Shown here in pieces: positions 9,376 through 19,235 of a stretch of 64,000 bases of DNA. A program made the position numbers and the translations under genes. The first letter of the stretch is position 1, and every line of letters begins with the position of its first letter. This stretch comes from Mobiluncus sp963511525. Its GTDB lineage: Bacteria; Actinomycetota; Actinomycetes; Actinomycetales; Actinomycetaceae. The DNA lies in the NCBI RefSeq assembly GCF_963511525.1, contig NZ_CAUPIY010000004.1, forward strand, positions 140,221 through 204,220, written 5' to 3'. The notes beneath the pieces are model-generated. The model had not been told where the DNA came from and did not search any database. It saw only the letters and a list, made by a program, of their open reading frames with translations.

Positions 9376-9484
9376 TCGCACTCGCTTGCTTCACAAGGGG
9401 TTGGCTCCGGTGTCCGGTGCCGTTACGGGGCGCTGCGGGGTCGCTGGGCAGGGCGAAATGTCTGGCGGGTCGTAGGATAGAGAC

Positions 9485-9955
9485 ATGGAACAGAAACTCA
9501 ACGTGGGCGATGCGGCCCCGGACTTTACAATCGAAACCACCGCAGGAACCTTCCACCTGGCCGAGGCTCGTCAAGCCGCGAAAGCCGGGGTGGTCGTGTA
9601 CTTTTACCCCCGCGCGATGACCCCGGGCTGCACCACGGAGGCTTGTGACTTCCGCGATTCCCTGAACTCCCTGAAATCCGCGGGATACACGGTCATCGGG
9701 ATTAGCCCGGATAAAATGCCCGCCCTGGAAAAGTTCCGCGACAAACAGACCCTGAACTTTGCCTTGGGCTCCGACCCGGAGCATACAGTCCTGTCTGACT
9801 ATGGCGTGTGGCAGGTGAAACCCCTGACGAAAAAGCTCGGGGTGGTGCGCTCCACGTTCGTAGTCAGCCCGGATGGCACGCTGATTTCCGCGAAATACAA
9901 CGTGCGGGCGACCGGGCATGTCGCCCGCCTGCGCAAAGAACTCGGACTGGATTAA
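9485..9955 (+). CDS. bcp: Thioredoxin-dependent thiol peroxidase (bacterioferritin comigratory protein)
   Basis: 156 aa, the normal length. Reduces hydroperoxides in the cytoplasm. The peroxidatic cysteine lies in PRAMTPGCTTEACDFRD, where the usual Asp/Lys before TPGCT is replaced by Ala-Met. A second Cys five residues on could resolve it, as in atypical 2-Cys BCPs. The C-terminus KYNVRATGHVARL is typical. Its stop lies 1 bp from the stop of the convergent MFS gene, leaving no room for a separate terminator. Confidence 0.9.
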   Translation: MEQKLNVGDAAPDFTIETTAGTFHLAEARQAAKAGVVVYFYPRAMTPGCTTEACDFRDSLNSLKSAGYTVIGISPDKMPALEKFRDKQTLNFALGSDPEHTVLSDYGVWQVKPLTKKLGVVRSTFVVSPDGTLISAKYNVRATGHVARLRKELGLD

Positions 9956-9956
9956 A

Positions 9957-11426
9957 TCACTGTTCGTCGAGGCCGCTATCAGGGTTCTCGCCGGTTTCGT
10001 CAGAAGGGTCGCCGCTGGGGTTTTCCGAAGTGTTCTCGGTTGGGTTTTCACGAGGGTCCTCGCTAGCGTCCTCGGTCGGATCCGATTCGGGACCGTAATA
10101 GCCGGGGTCTACGGGATAGACGGTCTGCAGCGGGCTCGGCCCGCAGTCGTAGTGGCGTTCCCGAGGGCCTTCCATCAGCAAGAACGGCCACCGGCGCTGC
10201 CAGGAAAACCGCAGCTGCCAAGCAAACAGCGCCCAGATAAACACCGCTATCGCCGCACCCATACAGGCCAGCGCCCCCAAACCGATGCTCCAACGGGCTC
10301 CGAAAGTCTTTCCAACCCAGCCCACCAGCGGGGACCCGATGGGCGTGGCACCCAGGTTGAACACGAAGTAAATCGAGAGGACCCGCCCTCGTAAACTTTC
10401 GGGCGTAGACGTTTGAATCAGGGCGTTTGCCGCGGTCAACAGGGTAATCATGAAGAACCCGGCGGGTATGGACATGACCGCAAAAGCCCAATAGGTCGGG
10501 CACAGCGCCAAAAGCGCCTCGGCCAATCCAAAAAAGAAAACCCCGGAAATGACCATCGCGAAACGCGGGTGAGTGCGCCGCGCCGCCAGCAGCGCGCCCG
10601 AGAGAGAACCGACCGCCAGCATCGTCCCCAGCAAACCGTACTCGCCCGGCCCTTTGGCATACACATCGGTGGCCATGAAAGCCTGGGTCATCTGCAGGTT
10701 GAATCCGAAAGCGCCGGTCAGGGTTATCAGGAAGATGATGGCTTTCAGGTCGGAGCGGGATTGCACGTAGGCGAAACCCTCCCGAATCATGCCACGACGC
10801 CGCACCCCGCGCTTGACCGAAAAGAAATTTTCCCTTCGCATCAGCGCCAGAGTCACTACCGGAATCACGAAAATGACCGTGTTGATGACGAACACCCAGC
10901 CCGGACCCAGCACCGCGATCAACACCCCCGCCAGGGCGGGACCAATCAGTCGGGCGATGTTGAAAGCCATCGAGTTCAGCCCCACCGCGTTGGGCAGGCA
11001 GTCCGCCGGCACCAGTTCCGCGATGAAAGTTTGGCGCTGCGCAATCGCCAGGGCATCGAAAATGCCGGTCACGAACGCGATGAGGTAGATTTCAAACAGC
11101 TGAGCCGAGCCGGTCAGCAGCAACATCCCCAGAATCAATCCCAGCAGGGCCACCCCGGATTGGGTAATCTGCAGCATCCGGCGCCGATCCATCCAATCTG
11201 CCAACGCCCCGCCAAAGAAACCGAAAATCAGCTGGGGCAGGAACTGCAGGGCGGTGGTCATCCCGACCGCGAACGCGTCGTTGTCGGTCAAAACGACCAG
11301 GACCACCCAAATCTGGGCGACACGCTGCATCCACATCGCGGTAGCCGCAAACAGATTCGAGACAAACCACAGCCGAAAATTCGCGAACCGCAGTGAATAG
11401 AAGGTTTTACTGGCCAAGCGGCTCAT
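9957..11426 (-). CDS. MFS exporter (MFS_3/enterobactin-exporter-like)
   Basis: 489 aa with about 12 membrane helices. The N-terminal pattern SLRFANFRLWFVSNLFAATA and the loop GGALADWMDRRRML are typical of the MFS_3 subgroup, which includes siderophore and drug exporters. The last ~45 residues are an acidic, repetitive tail of ENP/EDP/NPT-like units (for example SENPSGDPSDETGENPDS), predicted to be disordered. It lies 70 bp downstream of topA on the same strand and may be cotranscribed. Substrate unknown. Confidence 0.82.
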   Translation of the reverse strand: MSRLASKTFYSLRFANFRLWFVSNLFAATAMWMQRVAQIWVVLVVLTDNDAFAVGMTTALQFLPQLIFGFFGGALADWMDRRRMLQITQSGVALLGLILGMLLLTGSAQLFEIYLIAFVTGIFDALAIAQRQTFIAELVPADCLPNAVGLNSMAFNIARLIGPALAGVLIAVLGPGWVFVINTVIFVIPVVTLALMRRENFFSVKRGVRRRGMIREGFAYVQSRSDLKAIIFLITLTGAFGFNLQMTQAFMATDVYAKGPGEYGLLGTMLAVGSLSGALLAARRTHPRFAMVISGVFFFGLAEALLALCPTYWAFAVMSIPAGFFMITLLTAANALIQTSTPESLRGRVLSIYFVFNLGATPIGSPLVGWVGKTFGARWSIGLGALACMGAAIAVFIWALFAWQLRFSWQRRWPFLLMEGPRERHYDCGPSPLQTVYPVDPGYYGPESDPTEDASEDPRENPTENTSENPSGDPSDETGENPDSGLDEQ

Positions 11427-11496
11427 CTTCTTTCTATTCCACAGGTTCCCCTAGGCGTGGTCTCGCTGTTGGGGGTCGAGACCAGCAGGTTTTCGC

Positions 11497-14226
11497 TTAC
11501 TTTTTCTTGGTCTTTGCAGTAGTTTTCTTCGCCGTAGTTTTGCGTGCCGGCGCTTTGCGTTTCTTAGTTGGCCCTTTGGCGCGTTTTATGGCCAAAAGTT
11601 CAAACGCGGAGCTTTCGGTCAGCGTGGCGGGGTCGGTGCCGCGCGGCACGGTCGCGTTCGTGGTTCCGTCCGTCACATAAGGTCCATAGCGGCCGTTCTT
11701 AAGGGTGACTTTCTGGCCCGTTTCGGGATCCTCGCCAAACTCCATCATCACCGTTTGCGACGTCGCCGCCCGCCCGCGAGTTTTCGGAGCTGCCAGCAAC
11801 GCCAATGCCTCTTCGGTCGTCAACGTGAACAGCTGTTCCTCGCTTTCCAGTGAACGCGTGTCAGTACCGCGCTTGATGTACGGCCCGTACCGCCCGTTAG
11901 ACGCCACAATGTCCACGCCTTCACTGTCCTGACCGACCGTGCGCGGCAGGCTTAACAGCTGCAGGGCTTCCTCCAGGGTAATCGTGTCCGGGGACTGAGT
12001 TTTCAGCAGGGAGGCCGTCCGATTCTTGGGTTTCTTTTTCGCGGTCTTCTTTGCTTTGGTGTCGCTGTCCGTCTCGGCTTTCGGTTCCGGGGCCAGTTCC
12101 TCCACGTAAGGACCAAACCTGCCGTTCTTGGCGACAATCTGAAGTCCGGTTTCGGGGTGTACCCCCACCACCCGGTCGCCTTGGGCACCTTTTTCCAACA
12201 GTTCCCGGGCCATCTCCAGAGTCAGCTCATCGGGAGCCACTGTATCTGGAACCGAAGCGCGTTCCTCGCCGCGCTGCAGGTAGGGGCCGTAGCGTCCCAC
12301 GCGCAGGGCGATTCCTTCACCCAGCTCCACTGTGTTTAGGGCGGCAGCATCAATATCTCCCAGCTCCGCCACCGCGCGCTGTAGCCCTAATCCTTGCAGG
12401 TCAGAGCCTTTACCGTGACCGTACCAAAAGTCCTTTAACCACTGGGTGCGGTCGGCTTGCCCGGCCGCGATTTTATCCAAATCGGCTTCCATATCTGCCG
12501 TAAAGTCGTAATCAATGAGCCCGGGCAGGTTTTCTTCCAGCAGTTTCACCACGGAAAACGCCAGCCATGACGGCACCAGAGCCTGCCCGCGGCGATACAC
12601 ATACTGCCGATCGACAATGGTGGAAATGGTCGAAGCGTAGGTGGAGGGTCGCCCTATCTCGCGTTCTTCCATCGCTTTGACCAGCGACGCGTCAGTGTAG
12701 CGGGCGGGCGGGGTCGTGAAGTGCTGCCGCTCCTGACCGGAGTCCAGGTTATTGAGATGTAGCCGGTCCGCGGCTTGCATCCGTGGCAGTCTCGCCTCGC
12801 CGGTCTTGCCCTCGCCGGAAGTCACCGCGGGCTCATCGCCCTCATCCCGGCCTTCCTCGTAAGCGGCGAGGAAACCGGGATTTTCAATCACTGTTCCGGA
12901 TGCCCCGAACTCGGCGTGAACCGAGCCATCAGCAGGAACAGCCGCAATCTTCACCGACACGGTGGTGCCGGTGGCATCGTTCATTTGGCAAGCCAGGGTG
13001 CGCCGGAAGATGAGGTTGTATAGCTTCCATTCGCGCGCATTGAGTTTGCCTTCCAGACTCGAGGGCAGTTGGAACTGCTCCCCCGCGGGGCGGATAGCTT
13101 CGTGAGCCTCCTGAGCCCCTTTCGTCTTTGTTTCGTAAATTCGGGGTTTGGCGGGTACTGCATCCTTGCCGAAGCGGCTCACCGCCAGGGACCGAGCCGC
13201 GGAAATAGCCTGTTCAGACAGGTTGACTGAGTCGGTACGCATGTAGGTGATGTAGCCGTTTTCGTACAGAGACTGTGCCACGCGCATCGTGTCTCGCGAG
13301 TTCAACCGTAGTTTCCGGGACGCTTCTTGCTGCAGGGAGGACGTCGTGAACGGGGCGGGGGGACGGCGCCGATAAGGCTTGGAGTCTACGTCGTCGACCG
13401 ACCAGGTCGCGCCTGTGCTGATGGCGTCAGCCAGCTTTCGTGCCGTGGCGCCATCCAGCGCAAACACCCCGGCCTTTTGTGCCGCGGACTTGAGCTTTCC
13501 GTGCTCGTCAAAGTCTTTGCCGGTCGCAATGCGTTTGCCATCCACCTCCCGCAAGGTGGCGGAGAACTCGGTGCCGTCCGCCTCGGGAGTCAGCCACGCC
13601 ACCAAATCCCAGTATTCAGCAGAGGTAAAACTCATCCTGTCGCGTTCCCGGTCGACGACCATCCGGGTCGCCACCGACTGCACCCGTCCTGCTGACAAGC
13701 CGGTACGAATCTTGCGCCACAGCAGGGGGGAGACTTCGTATCCGACCAGGCGGTCGAGGATACGGCGAGTCTCTTGGGCATTGACCAGGTCGGTGTCTAG
13801 CTCGCGGGGGTGGTTCAGGGCGTGGTTGATAGCGTCCCTAGTAATCTCGTGAAACACCATGCGTTTCACGGGGACTTTCGGTTTCAGCACCTCCAGCAGG
13901 TGCCAGGCAATAGCCTCCCCCTCGCGGTCCTCATCAGTGGCCAGCAGGAGTTCGTCAGCATCTTTCAGCCGGGCTTTCAGCTCGCTAACTTTCTTTTTCT
14001 TATCCCCGTCAACCACGTAATACGGCTCGAAGTCGTGATCCAAGTCAACCGCGAACTTCGCGTAGCCGGTCTTTTTCAACGCGGCGGGAAGATCAGAGGG
14101 CTGCGCGAGGTCACGAATGTGACCCACCGATGCCTCCACGTCGAAGTCGTCGCCAAGAAACCTCCCAATGGTTCGGGCTTTCGCCGGGGACTCGACAATC
14201 ACGAGTTTTTGGTTTGCTTCAGCCAC
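11497..14226 (-). CDS. topA: DNA topoisomerase I
   Basis: 909 aa, GTG start preceded by AAGGAG. Relaxes negatively supercoiled DNA. The N-terminal Toprim domain begins LVIVESPAKARTIGRFLG, with the acidic DEDREGEAIAWHL motif near residue 115. The catalytic Tyr is in YITYMRTDSVN near 330. The C-terminal half has four repeats of the form GRYGPYxxxG (at LRVGRYGPY, AKNGRFGPY, ASNGRYGPY and LKNGRYGPY) in place of zinc fingers. The end is a Lys/Arg-rich basic tail (TAKKTTAKTKKK). This architecture is characteristic of actinobacterial topoisomerase I. Confidence 0.97.
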   Translation of the reverse strand: MAEANQKLVIVESPAKARTIGRFLGDDFDVEASVGHIRDLAQPSDLPAALKKTGYAKFAVDLDHDFEPYYVVDGDKKKKVSELKARLKDADELLLATDEDREGEAIAWHLLEVLKPKVPVKRMVFHEITRDAINHALNHPRELDTDLVNAQETRRILDRLVGYEVSPLLWRKIRTGLSAGRVQSVATRMVVDRERDRMSFTSAEYWDLVAWLTPEADGTEFSATLREVDGKRIATGKDFDEHGKLKSAAQKAGVFALDGATARKLADAISTGATWSVDDVDSKPYRRRPPAPFTTSSLQQEASRKLRLNSRDTMRVAQSLYENGYITYMRTDSVNLSEQAISAARSLAVSRFGKDAVPAKPRIYETKTKGAQEAHEAIRPAGEQFQLPSSLEGKLNAREWKLYNLIFRRTLACQMNDATGTTVSVKIAAVPADGSVHAEFGASGTVIENPGFLAAYEEGRDEGDEPAVTSGEGKTGEARLPRMQAADRLHLNNLDSGQERQHFTTPPARYTDASLVKAMEEREIGRPSTYASTISTIVDRQYVYRRGQALVPSWLAFSVVKLLEENLPGLIDYDFTADMEADLDKIAAGQADRTQWLKDFWYGHGKGSDLQGLGLQRAVAELGDIDAAALNTVELGEGIALRVGRYGPYLQRGEERASVPDTVAPDELTLEMARELLEKGAQGDRVVGVHPETGLQIVAKNGRFGPYVEELAPEPKAETDSDTKAKKTAKKKPKNRTASLLKTQSPDTITLEEALQLLSLPRTVGQDSEGVDIVASNGRYGPYIKRGTDTRSLESEEQLFTLTTEEALALLAAPKTRGRAATSQTVMMEFGEDPETGQKVTLKNGRYGPYVTDGTTNATVPRGTDPATLTESSAFELLAIKRAKGPTKKRKAPARKTTAKKTTAKTKKK

Positions 14227-14646
14227 TAAGTCTTACTCCTTTTAAATGCGCAAAAAATGAGTTTACCTTCTGAAAGATACCTCGAATTCCCCGATTGGGT
14301 AAAATTCAGGGGTTTTCCGGGGGACTTTGTCACCATCGAAATTGTCAGGTCTAATCGCCCTTTCTGCTTGTGATTTATATCACACAAGCCTTACCGGCAC
14401 CACGTACATCCGACCTTTTGCACTCCCACTCAGCGCAAAGACCAAGGGTAGACCCCCTGCCGGAGGAAAAGCGGACCCAACTCCCTTTCGCTGGTCTCGC
14501 CTGCAAGAAGTCGCGATATATAATTCTCATTCACGACTCATAAAGGTCGATACGATTAAAGAGGGAAAGTGCGCCCAATTCACCTGGTCTTTGTCAGATT
14601 GGAAGGAGGCCGGGGCGTTGCCGTTTTGCGAGGGGAGGGCTGAACG
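14227..14646. other. Divergent topA / CAP-protein intergenic region
   Basis: About 420 bp without a credible gene. It holds a CRP/GlxR-type palindrome (14369-14384) and a TATAAT hexamer at 14519-14524, which could serve the rightward secreted-protein gene. No good -35 partner was seen. The rest is unremarkable. Confidence 0.6.
14369..14384. promoter_or_regulatory. CRP/GlxR-type binding site
   Basis: TGTGA-TTTATA-TCACA matches the CRP-family consensus TGTGA-N6-TCACA exactly in both half sites. Actinobacterial GlxR/Crp regulators use this same sequence. It lies in the divergent region between topA and the CAP-domain gene, about 150 bp upstream of the candidate -10 at 14519-14524. Which gene it controls is unknown. 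Confidence 0.6.
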
Positions 14647-16404
14647 ATGCGCCGTGCGTTAGACACTAAACTGACGCCAGCACTGGCATTCGTCTCCATC
14701 GTCGGTATCCTCGTGGCATGTGTGCTGGAAGTTCCCGCTAGCGGGCATGGCAGCAAATTCGGTGCGGCAAAAACCCCCGACCGAGTCCACTCCGCCGAAC
14801 TGCACCAGCCGGCGCCACCGGACGACAACTTTATCGACACGACTTCTAAATCTGAAGTTCGCCGTGCCTACCTGGCACATTACGAAAAAAACATGATTCG
14901 TCCCGCCATGAGTGTCGGGGTGGACCTGGAAAAATGCGACCCCGGTCAAGCCGTAACGGACGGGATTCTTCCCATTATGGAGGCCTGGAATTTTATGCGC
15001 GGTCTCAACGGCTTAAACGCCGTCACCTTGGACACTTCGGGAGCAATCGCTCCCTACACTCAAGCCGCCGCAATGGTCAGCGCCCGCAACGGCAAACTGT
15101 CACACTATCCGGCGGTAGAGGGGTTTGCTTGTGCTACCGATGATGCGGTGCGCGGGGCAAGACATTCCAACCTCGCCCAATCCATCTCACAAACTTCTGC
15201 AGAAACTGCCCTATGGTACTACATGGATTATTCCAGCCAATCCAACCCCACCAATGACCAGCTCGGGCACCGCCTGTTTATGATGGATCCGCAGTTGTCC
15301 CTGACTTCTATCGGGGCCGTGGCAGGCTATACCGCTATCTCGGTTCGCACCGGTGAACCCTATCCGGGGCTGCCCGCCGAAGCCATGCATAATCCCCAAG
15401 CCCCCTCCCCGGAATGGATGAGCTGGCCATCGGCCGGGTTCTTTCCCAAACAGCTGCTGACCTCGGTTGGGGAAACCAACTCGGGGATGGATCTGGAACG
15501 TTGGAGTTTCTCGGTACTGAACGCGGACCTTTCCTCCGCGAAAGCCAGCATTATTGACCCGACCGGGCACCCGGTTCCGCTCACCACCATTCACCCCGGC
15601 GAAAAGGGGGTCACGTTCACGCCTCGTGCCATCGCGGACTACTCCACCCTGCTGATGAAGTTCCCCACGATTGAACGAAAGCCTGTCGGCCAGGAAAACC
15701 TGGTGTACAAAGTCAAGATTGACGGGGTGAAAAACGCGCCGAAGAGCACCTATGAATATCAGGTGGCGCTGTTTGACCCGCTGACCCCCCTGGAGAAAAC
15801 CGCGCCTCAGATTCAGCTGATGGAACAACCCCTCACCGGTGTGGGATACAAGCTTGTCAACCCGATTAGGATGCAAGTCTCGGCTTGGCCGGTGCCGAAA
15901 TATCAGTGGCAAGAACGCGACCATGCCGGAGCCTGGAGGGATATCCCCGATGCGACCCAGGAAACTTTCACTCCCGATGGTATCTGGACTTGGAACCGAT
16001 CCAAGAACACCGAATATCGCCTGATGGCGACCTCTTCGGAAGGAACCGCCACTTCTGAACCGGTGCGGGTGGCGGTGCAGGGGCTAAAGAATATGCCGAC
16101 CAGCGCAAAAGCCCCGGTGGGGTCGCGTGTCTCGTTTGAGGCGTCACCCATCATGGATCCTGACGGCTCCCTATTCGACACGACCTATGAGTGGCAGGTG
16201 AAACGCGCCGGAATCTGGCAGCGAATCTTCGACGACGGGCATTTTGAAGACACCACCACGAACCGCCTGTCTATCAGTCGGGTTACCCCTGCTGACCAAG
16301 GGCTTGCGTTCCGCTTGGTAGTTCGCTCCAAGATTTTCAAACTGTCCGGCTACGACGTGGTGGTTTCCTGGTCGGACGGCAACGCCAAACTCACGGTTTA
16401 CTAA
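14647..16404 (+). CDS. Secreted CAP-domain protein with C-terminal Ig-like domains
   Basis: 585 aa. An N-terminal signal segment (LTPALAFVSIVGILVACVLEV) suggests export. Residues ~105-230 resemble a CAP/SCP domain: the helix AWNFMRGLNGLNAVTLD, then AAAMVSARNGKLSHYP, and the GHRLFMMDPQLSLTSIGA block, where CAP proteins have conserved His residues. The remainder is beta-rich and contains two repeats with the pattern YQWQERDHAGAWRDI and YEWQVKRAGIWQRI, typical of bacterial Ig-like surface modules. GGGGAGGG precedes the ATG. Bacterial CAP proteins are secreted and mostly of unknown function. The next gene on the same strand is a small lipoprotein. Confidence 0.7.
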   Translation: MRRALDTKLTPALAFVSIVGILVACVLEVPASGHGSKFGAAKTPDRVHSAELHQPAPPDDNFIDTTSKSEVRRAYLAHYEKNMIRPAMSVGVDLEKCDPGQAVTDGILPIMEAWNFMRGLNGLNAVTLDTSGAIAPYTQAAAMVSARNGKLSHYPAVEGFACATDDAVRGARHSNLAQSISQTSAETALWYYMDYSSQSNPTNDQLGHRLFMMDPQLSLTSIGAVAGYTAISVRTGEPYPGLPAEAMHNPQAPSPEWMSWPSAGFFPKQLLTSVGETNSGMDLERWSFSVLNADLSSAKASIIDPTGHPVPLTTIHPGEKGVTFTPRAIADYSTLLMKFPTIERKPVGQENLVYKVKIDGVKNAPKSTYEYQVALFDPLTPLEKTAPQIQLMEQPLTGVGYKLVNPIRMQVSAWPVPKYQWQERDHAGAWRDIPDATQETFTPDGIWTWNRSKNTEYRLMATSSEGTATSEPVRVAVQGLKNMPTSAKAPVGSRVSFEASPIMDPDGSLFDTTYEWQVKRAGIWQRIFDDGHFEDTTTNRLSISRVTPADQGLAFRLVVRSKIFKLSGYDVVVSWSDGNAKLTVY

Positions 16405-16524
16405 TTCTTACTTAACATTTCTTTGCTAAGTCTTGACGATCGTATCCTCACTAAATTACGATTTTTTTATTGCTCCGATGAGGGGCAATGGCAGAATATT
16501 TCGACTTCAGAAAGGATACGCGCA

Positions 16525-17058
16525 ATGAACAAACAATACCGGACACTTCACCGCAGCTGTGCGGGCACCGCGCTGGCTTTAGCTATGCTGGGCGTTGCGG
16601 CTTGTTCACCGGCAACTGAAAATGCTGCCACTGATACGCCTGAGAGTACTCCTGAAAGCACAGGACATATCTTGCCGACGGCGCAAGTGAAAGCTATTAC
16701 CGACGCGGTAAATGCTGATGTCGAGGAAGGGTCAGTTAGGACTACATCTGGTCCGAAACCGAGCTATCAACTTGATGCCAAGAAACAAAAGACCATTATG
16801 AATATCAGAGATGAAGATAAGTCCAAGTGGGAGAAAGGAACCTACCGGTTCCAAGTTTTTTGCATCGGGCAAGGCACTCTGAACGCATCGTTTACGGTTG
16901 GTGACCAAACGGAATCTATTTCGGATATGGTTTGCTCCGATGGCGTGACTTCAGAAAATGTCACACTCTCGATTGACGAGGCCGACAATAGCGTGGTGAG
17001 CATTGAACCGTCAGACGACGCGAAGATCGAAATTGCTTATCGTATTGATAAGTTATAA
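16525..17058 (+). CDS. Small lipoprotein of unknown function
   Basis: 177 aa from the ATG at 16525, which has AGAAAGGA in front; a reading from 16423 adds sequence lacking conservation features. The signal peptide ends LGVAACSP, so Cys26-27 is the likely lipidation site. A Thr/Ser/Pro/Glu-rich linker (TDTPESTPESTGH) leads to a ~120-residue folded domain with two Cys (VFCIGQG and DMVCSD) that could form a disulfide. I do not recognise the domain. A strong hairpin follows the stop. Confidence 0.7.
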   Translation: MNKQYRTLHRSCAGTALALAMLGVAACSPATENAATDTPESTPESTGHILPTAQVKAITDAVNADVEEGSVRTTSGPKPSYQLDAKKQKTIMNIRDEDKSKWEKGTYRFQVFCIGQGTLNASFTVGDQTESISDMVCSDGVTSENVTLSIDEADNSVVSIEPSDDAKIEIAYRIDKL

Positions 17059-17077
17059 CCATAAATAATTCTATAAA

Positions 17078-17109
17078 GGCGGGCAGTCACCGAATGGTGA
17101 CTGCCCGCC
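17078..17109. terminator. Strong hairpin between convergent lipoprotein gene and pckG
   Basis: A 14-bp perfect stem (GGCGGGCAGTCACC and its complement) closes a GAAT loop. It is flanked by AT-rich sequence on both sides and lies between the ends of two convergent genes, so it probably terminates both. Confidence 0.8.
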
Positions 17110-17144
17110 AAAATATTAATGGGTCAGTGCCCCATGAGCACTAA

Positions 17145-18983
17145 CTACTTGGCTGCCTTGAGGCGCTCACGCAAGCCTTCCAGCTCTGCCTTAAGTTGAG
17201 CCGGGAGCTTGTCACCGAACTGAGCGAAGTACTTTTCGGTATCTTCGGTCTCAACCAGCCAAGCCTCGGGGTTAATCTCAAACAGGGCATCCCAGGCGGC
17301 CTTGTCGATGTCCAAGCCCTCCAGGTTGAAGTCCTCGAACTTCGGGTACTCACCGGTCGGGCCGTCAATGGCGTCAACCTGGCCGGACACGCGCTTGACT
17401 ACCCAGTCGAGCACGCGGGAGTTCTCGCCGTAGCCGGGCCACATGAACTTGCCGTCAGGCGTCTTGCGGAACCAGTTGACGTGGTAGACACGCGGGAACT
17501 TGTCGCCCAGCTTCTCTTGCATCTCTAGCCAGTGACCCCAGTAGTCCGCCATGTTGTAGCCGCAGAACGGCAGCATCGCGAAGGGATCATGACGCAGCGA
17601 GCCAACCGCGCCTTCCGCGGCAGCGGTCTGTTCGGAGGACACGTTCGCACCAATGAACACGCCGTGAGCCGGGTTCTTTTGCTCGGTCACCAGCGGCACG
17701 TTCGAGGCACGGCGGCCGCCGAACAGCACGGCGTCAATCGGCACGCCCTCGGGAGCTTCCCAGTCGGGGCAGATAATCGGGCACTGCGCGGCCGGGGCGG
17801 TGAAACGGCTGTTCGGGTGAGCCGCCTTTTCGCCAGAATCCGGCGTCCAGTCCTTGCCGTGCCAGTCAATGAGGTGGCTCGGGGTCGGCCCGTCAATGCC
17901 TTCCCACCACACATCGCCGTCATCAGTCAAGGCGACGTTGGTGAAGATGGTGTTTTCCTTCATGGACTCCATGGCCATCGGGTTGGTGTCATAAGACGTG
18001 CCGGGAGCCACACCAAAGAAGCCCGCCTCCGGGTTGATGGCGCGCAAAGTGCCGTCCGGGCCGGGACGCATCCAGGCGATGTCGTCTCCGATGGTTTCGA
18101 CCTTGTAGCCCTTGATGGTGGGCTGCAACATGGCGAGGTTCGTCTTGCCGCAGGCCGACGGGAAAGCCGCCGTCACGTGGTAGCGCTTGCCGGTCTTTTC
18201 GTCCGTCAGACGCAAAATCAGCATGTGCTCGGCCATCCAGCCGTCGCGGCGCGCCATGGTGGAAGCGATACGCAGCGCGAAGCACTTCTTGCCCAGCAGG
18301 GCGTTGCCGCCGTAACCCGAACCGTAGGACCAAATCTCGTTGGTCTCGGGGAAGTGGGTGATGTACTTGGTTTCGTTGCACGGCCAGTTCGTATCTTTCT
18401 GGCCCGGCTCGAGGGGAGCGCCCACGGAGTGAACCGCCGGCACCCACGGCTTGCCCGAGTTAATCAGGTCCATCGCCTTGGCACCCATGCGCGTCATGAT
18501 GCGCATGTTCAACACCACGTAAGCGGAGTCGGTCAGCTCAATGCCCAGCTGGGAAATCGGGCCGCCCAGCGGACCCATCGAGAACGGCACCACGTACATG
18601 GTGCGACCCTTCATCGCGCCCTGGAACACGCCATTTTCCCCAATCAGGGTTTCCTTCATTTCCTTGGGGTCTGCCCAGTGGTTCGTGGGGCCAGCGTCCT
18701 CTTCCTTTTCACAGCAGATGAAGGTGCGGGATTCCACACGCGCCACATCAGACGGCAGCGAGCGCGCCAAGAACGAGTTCGGGCGCTTCTCAGGGTTCAA
18801 ACGGGTAAAGATTCCGGCATCAACCAGCAGTTGCGACAAACGGTCCCATTCCTCTTGGGAACCGTCGCAGAACTCAATAGATTCCGGAGTCGTCATTGCC
18901 GCGACCTTAGCAACCCACTTAACTACCTCTTCAGGAGCATTTGCGGGAGCTGCAGCGCGGACATCGGTTTCAGTAACAGCCAT
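17145..18983 (-). CDS. pckG: Phosphoenolpyruvate carboxykinase (GTP)
   Basis: 612 aa from the ATG at 18983, with AGGAGG in front; a longer reading to 19022 lacks this. Interconverts oxaloacetate and PEP using GTP, linking the C4 acid pool to glycolysis. Diagnostic GTP-type motifs are FPSACGKTNLAML (P-loop, kinase-1a), the substrate region SYGSGYGGNALLGKK, and NWFRKTPDGKFMWPGYGEN. Length and motifs are normal. In an anaerobe it could also run towards oxaloacetate for succinate formation. Confidence 0.97.
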   Translation of the reverse strand: MAVTETDVRAAAPANAPEEVVKWVAKVAAMTTPESIEFCDGSQEEWDRLSQLLVDAGIFTRLNPEKRPNSFLARSLPSDVARVESRTFICCEKEEDAGPTNHWADPKEMKETLIGENGVFQGAMKGRTMYVVPFSMGPLGGPISQLGIELTDSAYVVLNMRIMTRMGAKAMDLINSGKPWVPAVHSVGAPLEPGQKDTNWPCNETKYITHFPETNEIWSYGSGYGGNALLGKKCFALRIASTMARRDGWMAEHMLILRLTDEKTGKRYHVTAAFPSACGKTNLAMLQPTIKGYKVETIGDDIAWMRPGPDGTLRAINPEAGFFGVAPGTSYDTNPMAMESMKENTIFTNVALTDDGDVWWEGIDGPTPSHLIDWHGKDWTPDSGEKAAHPNSRFTAPAAQCPIICPDWEAPEGVPIDAVLFGGRRASNVPLVTEQKNPAHGVFIGANVSSEQTAAAEGAVGSLRHDPFAMLPFCGYNMADYWGHWLEMQEKLGDKFPRVYHVNWFRKTPDGKFMWPGYGENSRVLDWVVKRVSGQVDAIDGPTGEYPKFEDFNLEGLDIDKAAWDALFEINPEAWLVETEDTEKYFAQFGDKLPAQLKAELEGLRERLKAAK

Positions 18984-19235
18984 AAAGGGCCTCCTACATA
19001 GAATGTTTCTCTTACACGGCAATTATCGCGCATTTTCGAACATTGTGCAGGGAGTTAAGTCCTACCCCGAGGTGAATTTTTGCAACTTTTCGACATTCGG
19101 AAAGTCAGTAAAGCTGTGAACTGCGGCACCGCGGGTTCCCCAAAGCGAACCGTCGCCCCCGAAAACGCCAGACCGAAAGTACCGCTCACCAGCGCGCTTG
19201 TGCAGGCGAAAGCGGAAAAGGAAACCGAAACGAAC

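Noticed and set aside
10413..11396. 327-codon frame opposite the MFS exporter
   Set aside because: Gln/Arg/His-rich shadow frame with no motifs or ribosome site.
17532..19001. 489-codon frame opposite pckG
   Set aside because: Shadow of a highly conserved gene; His/Arg-rich with no motifs.
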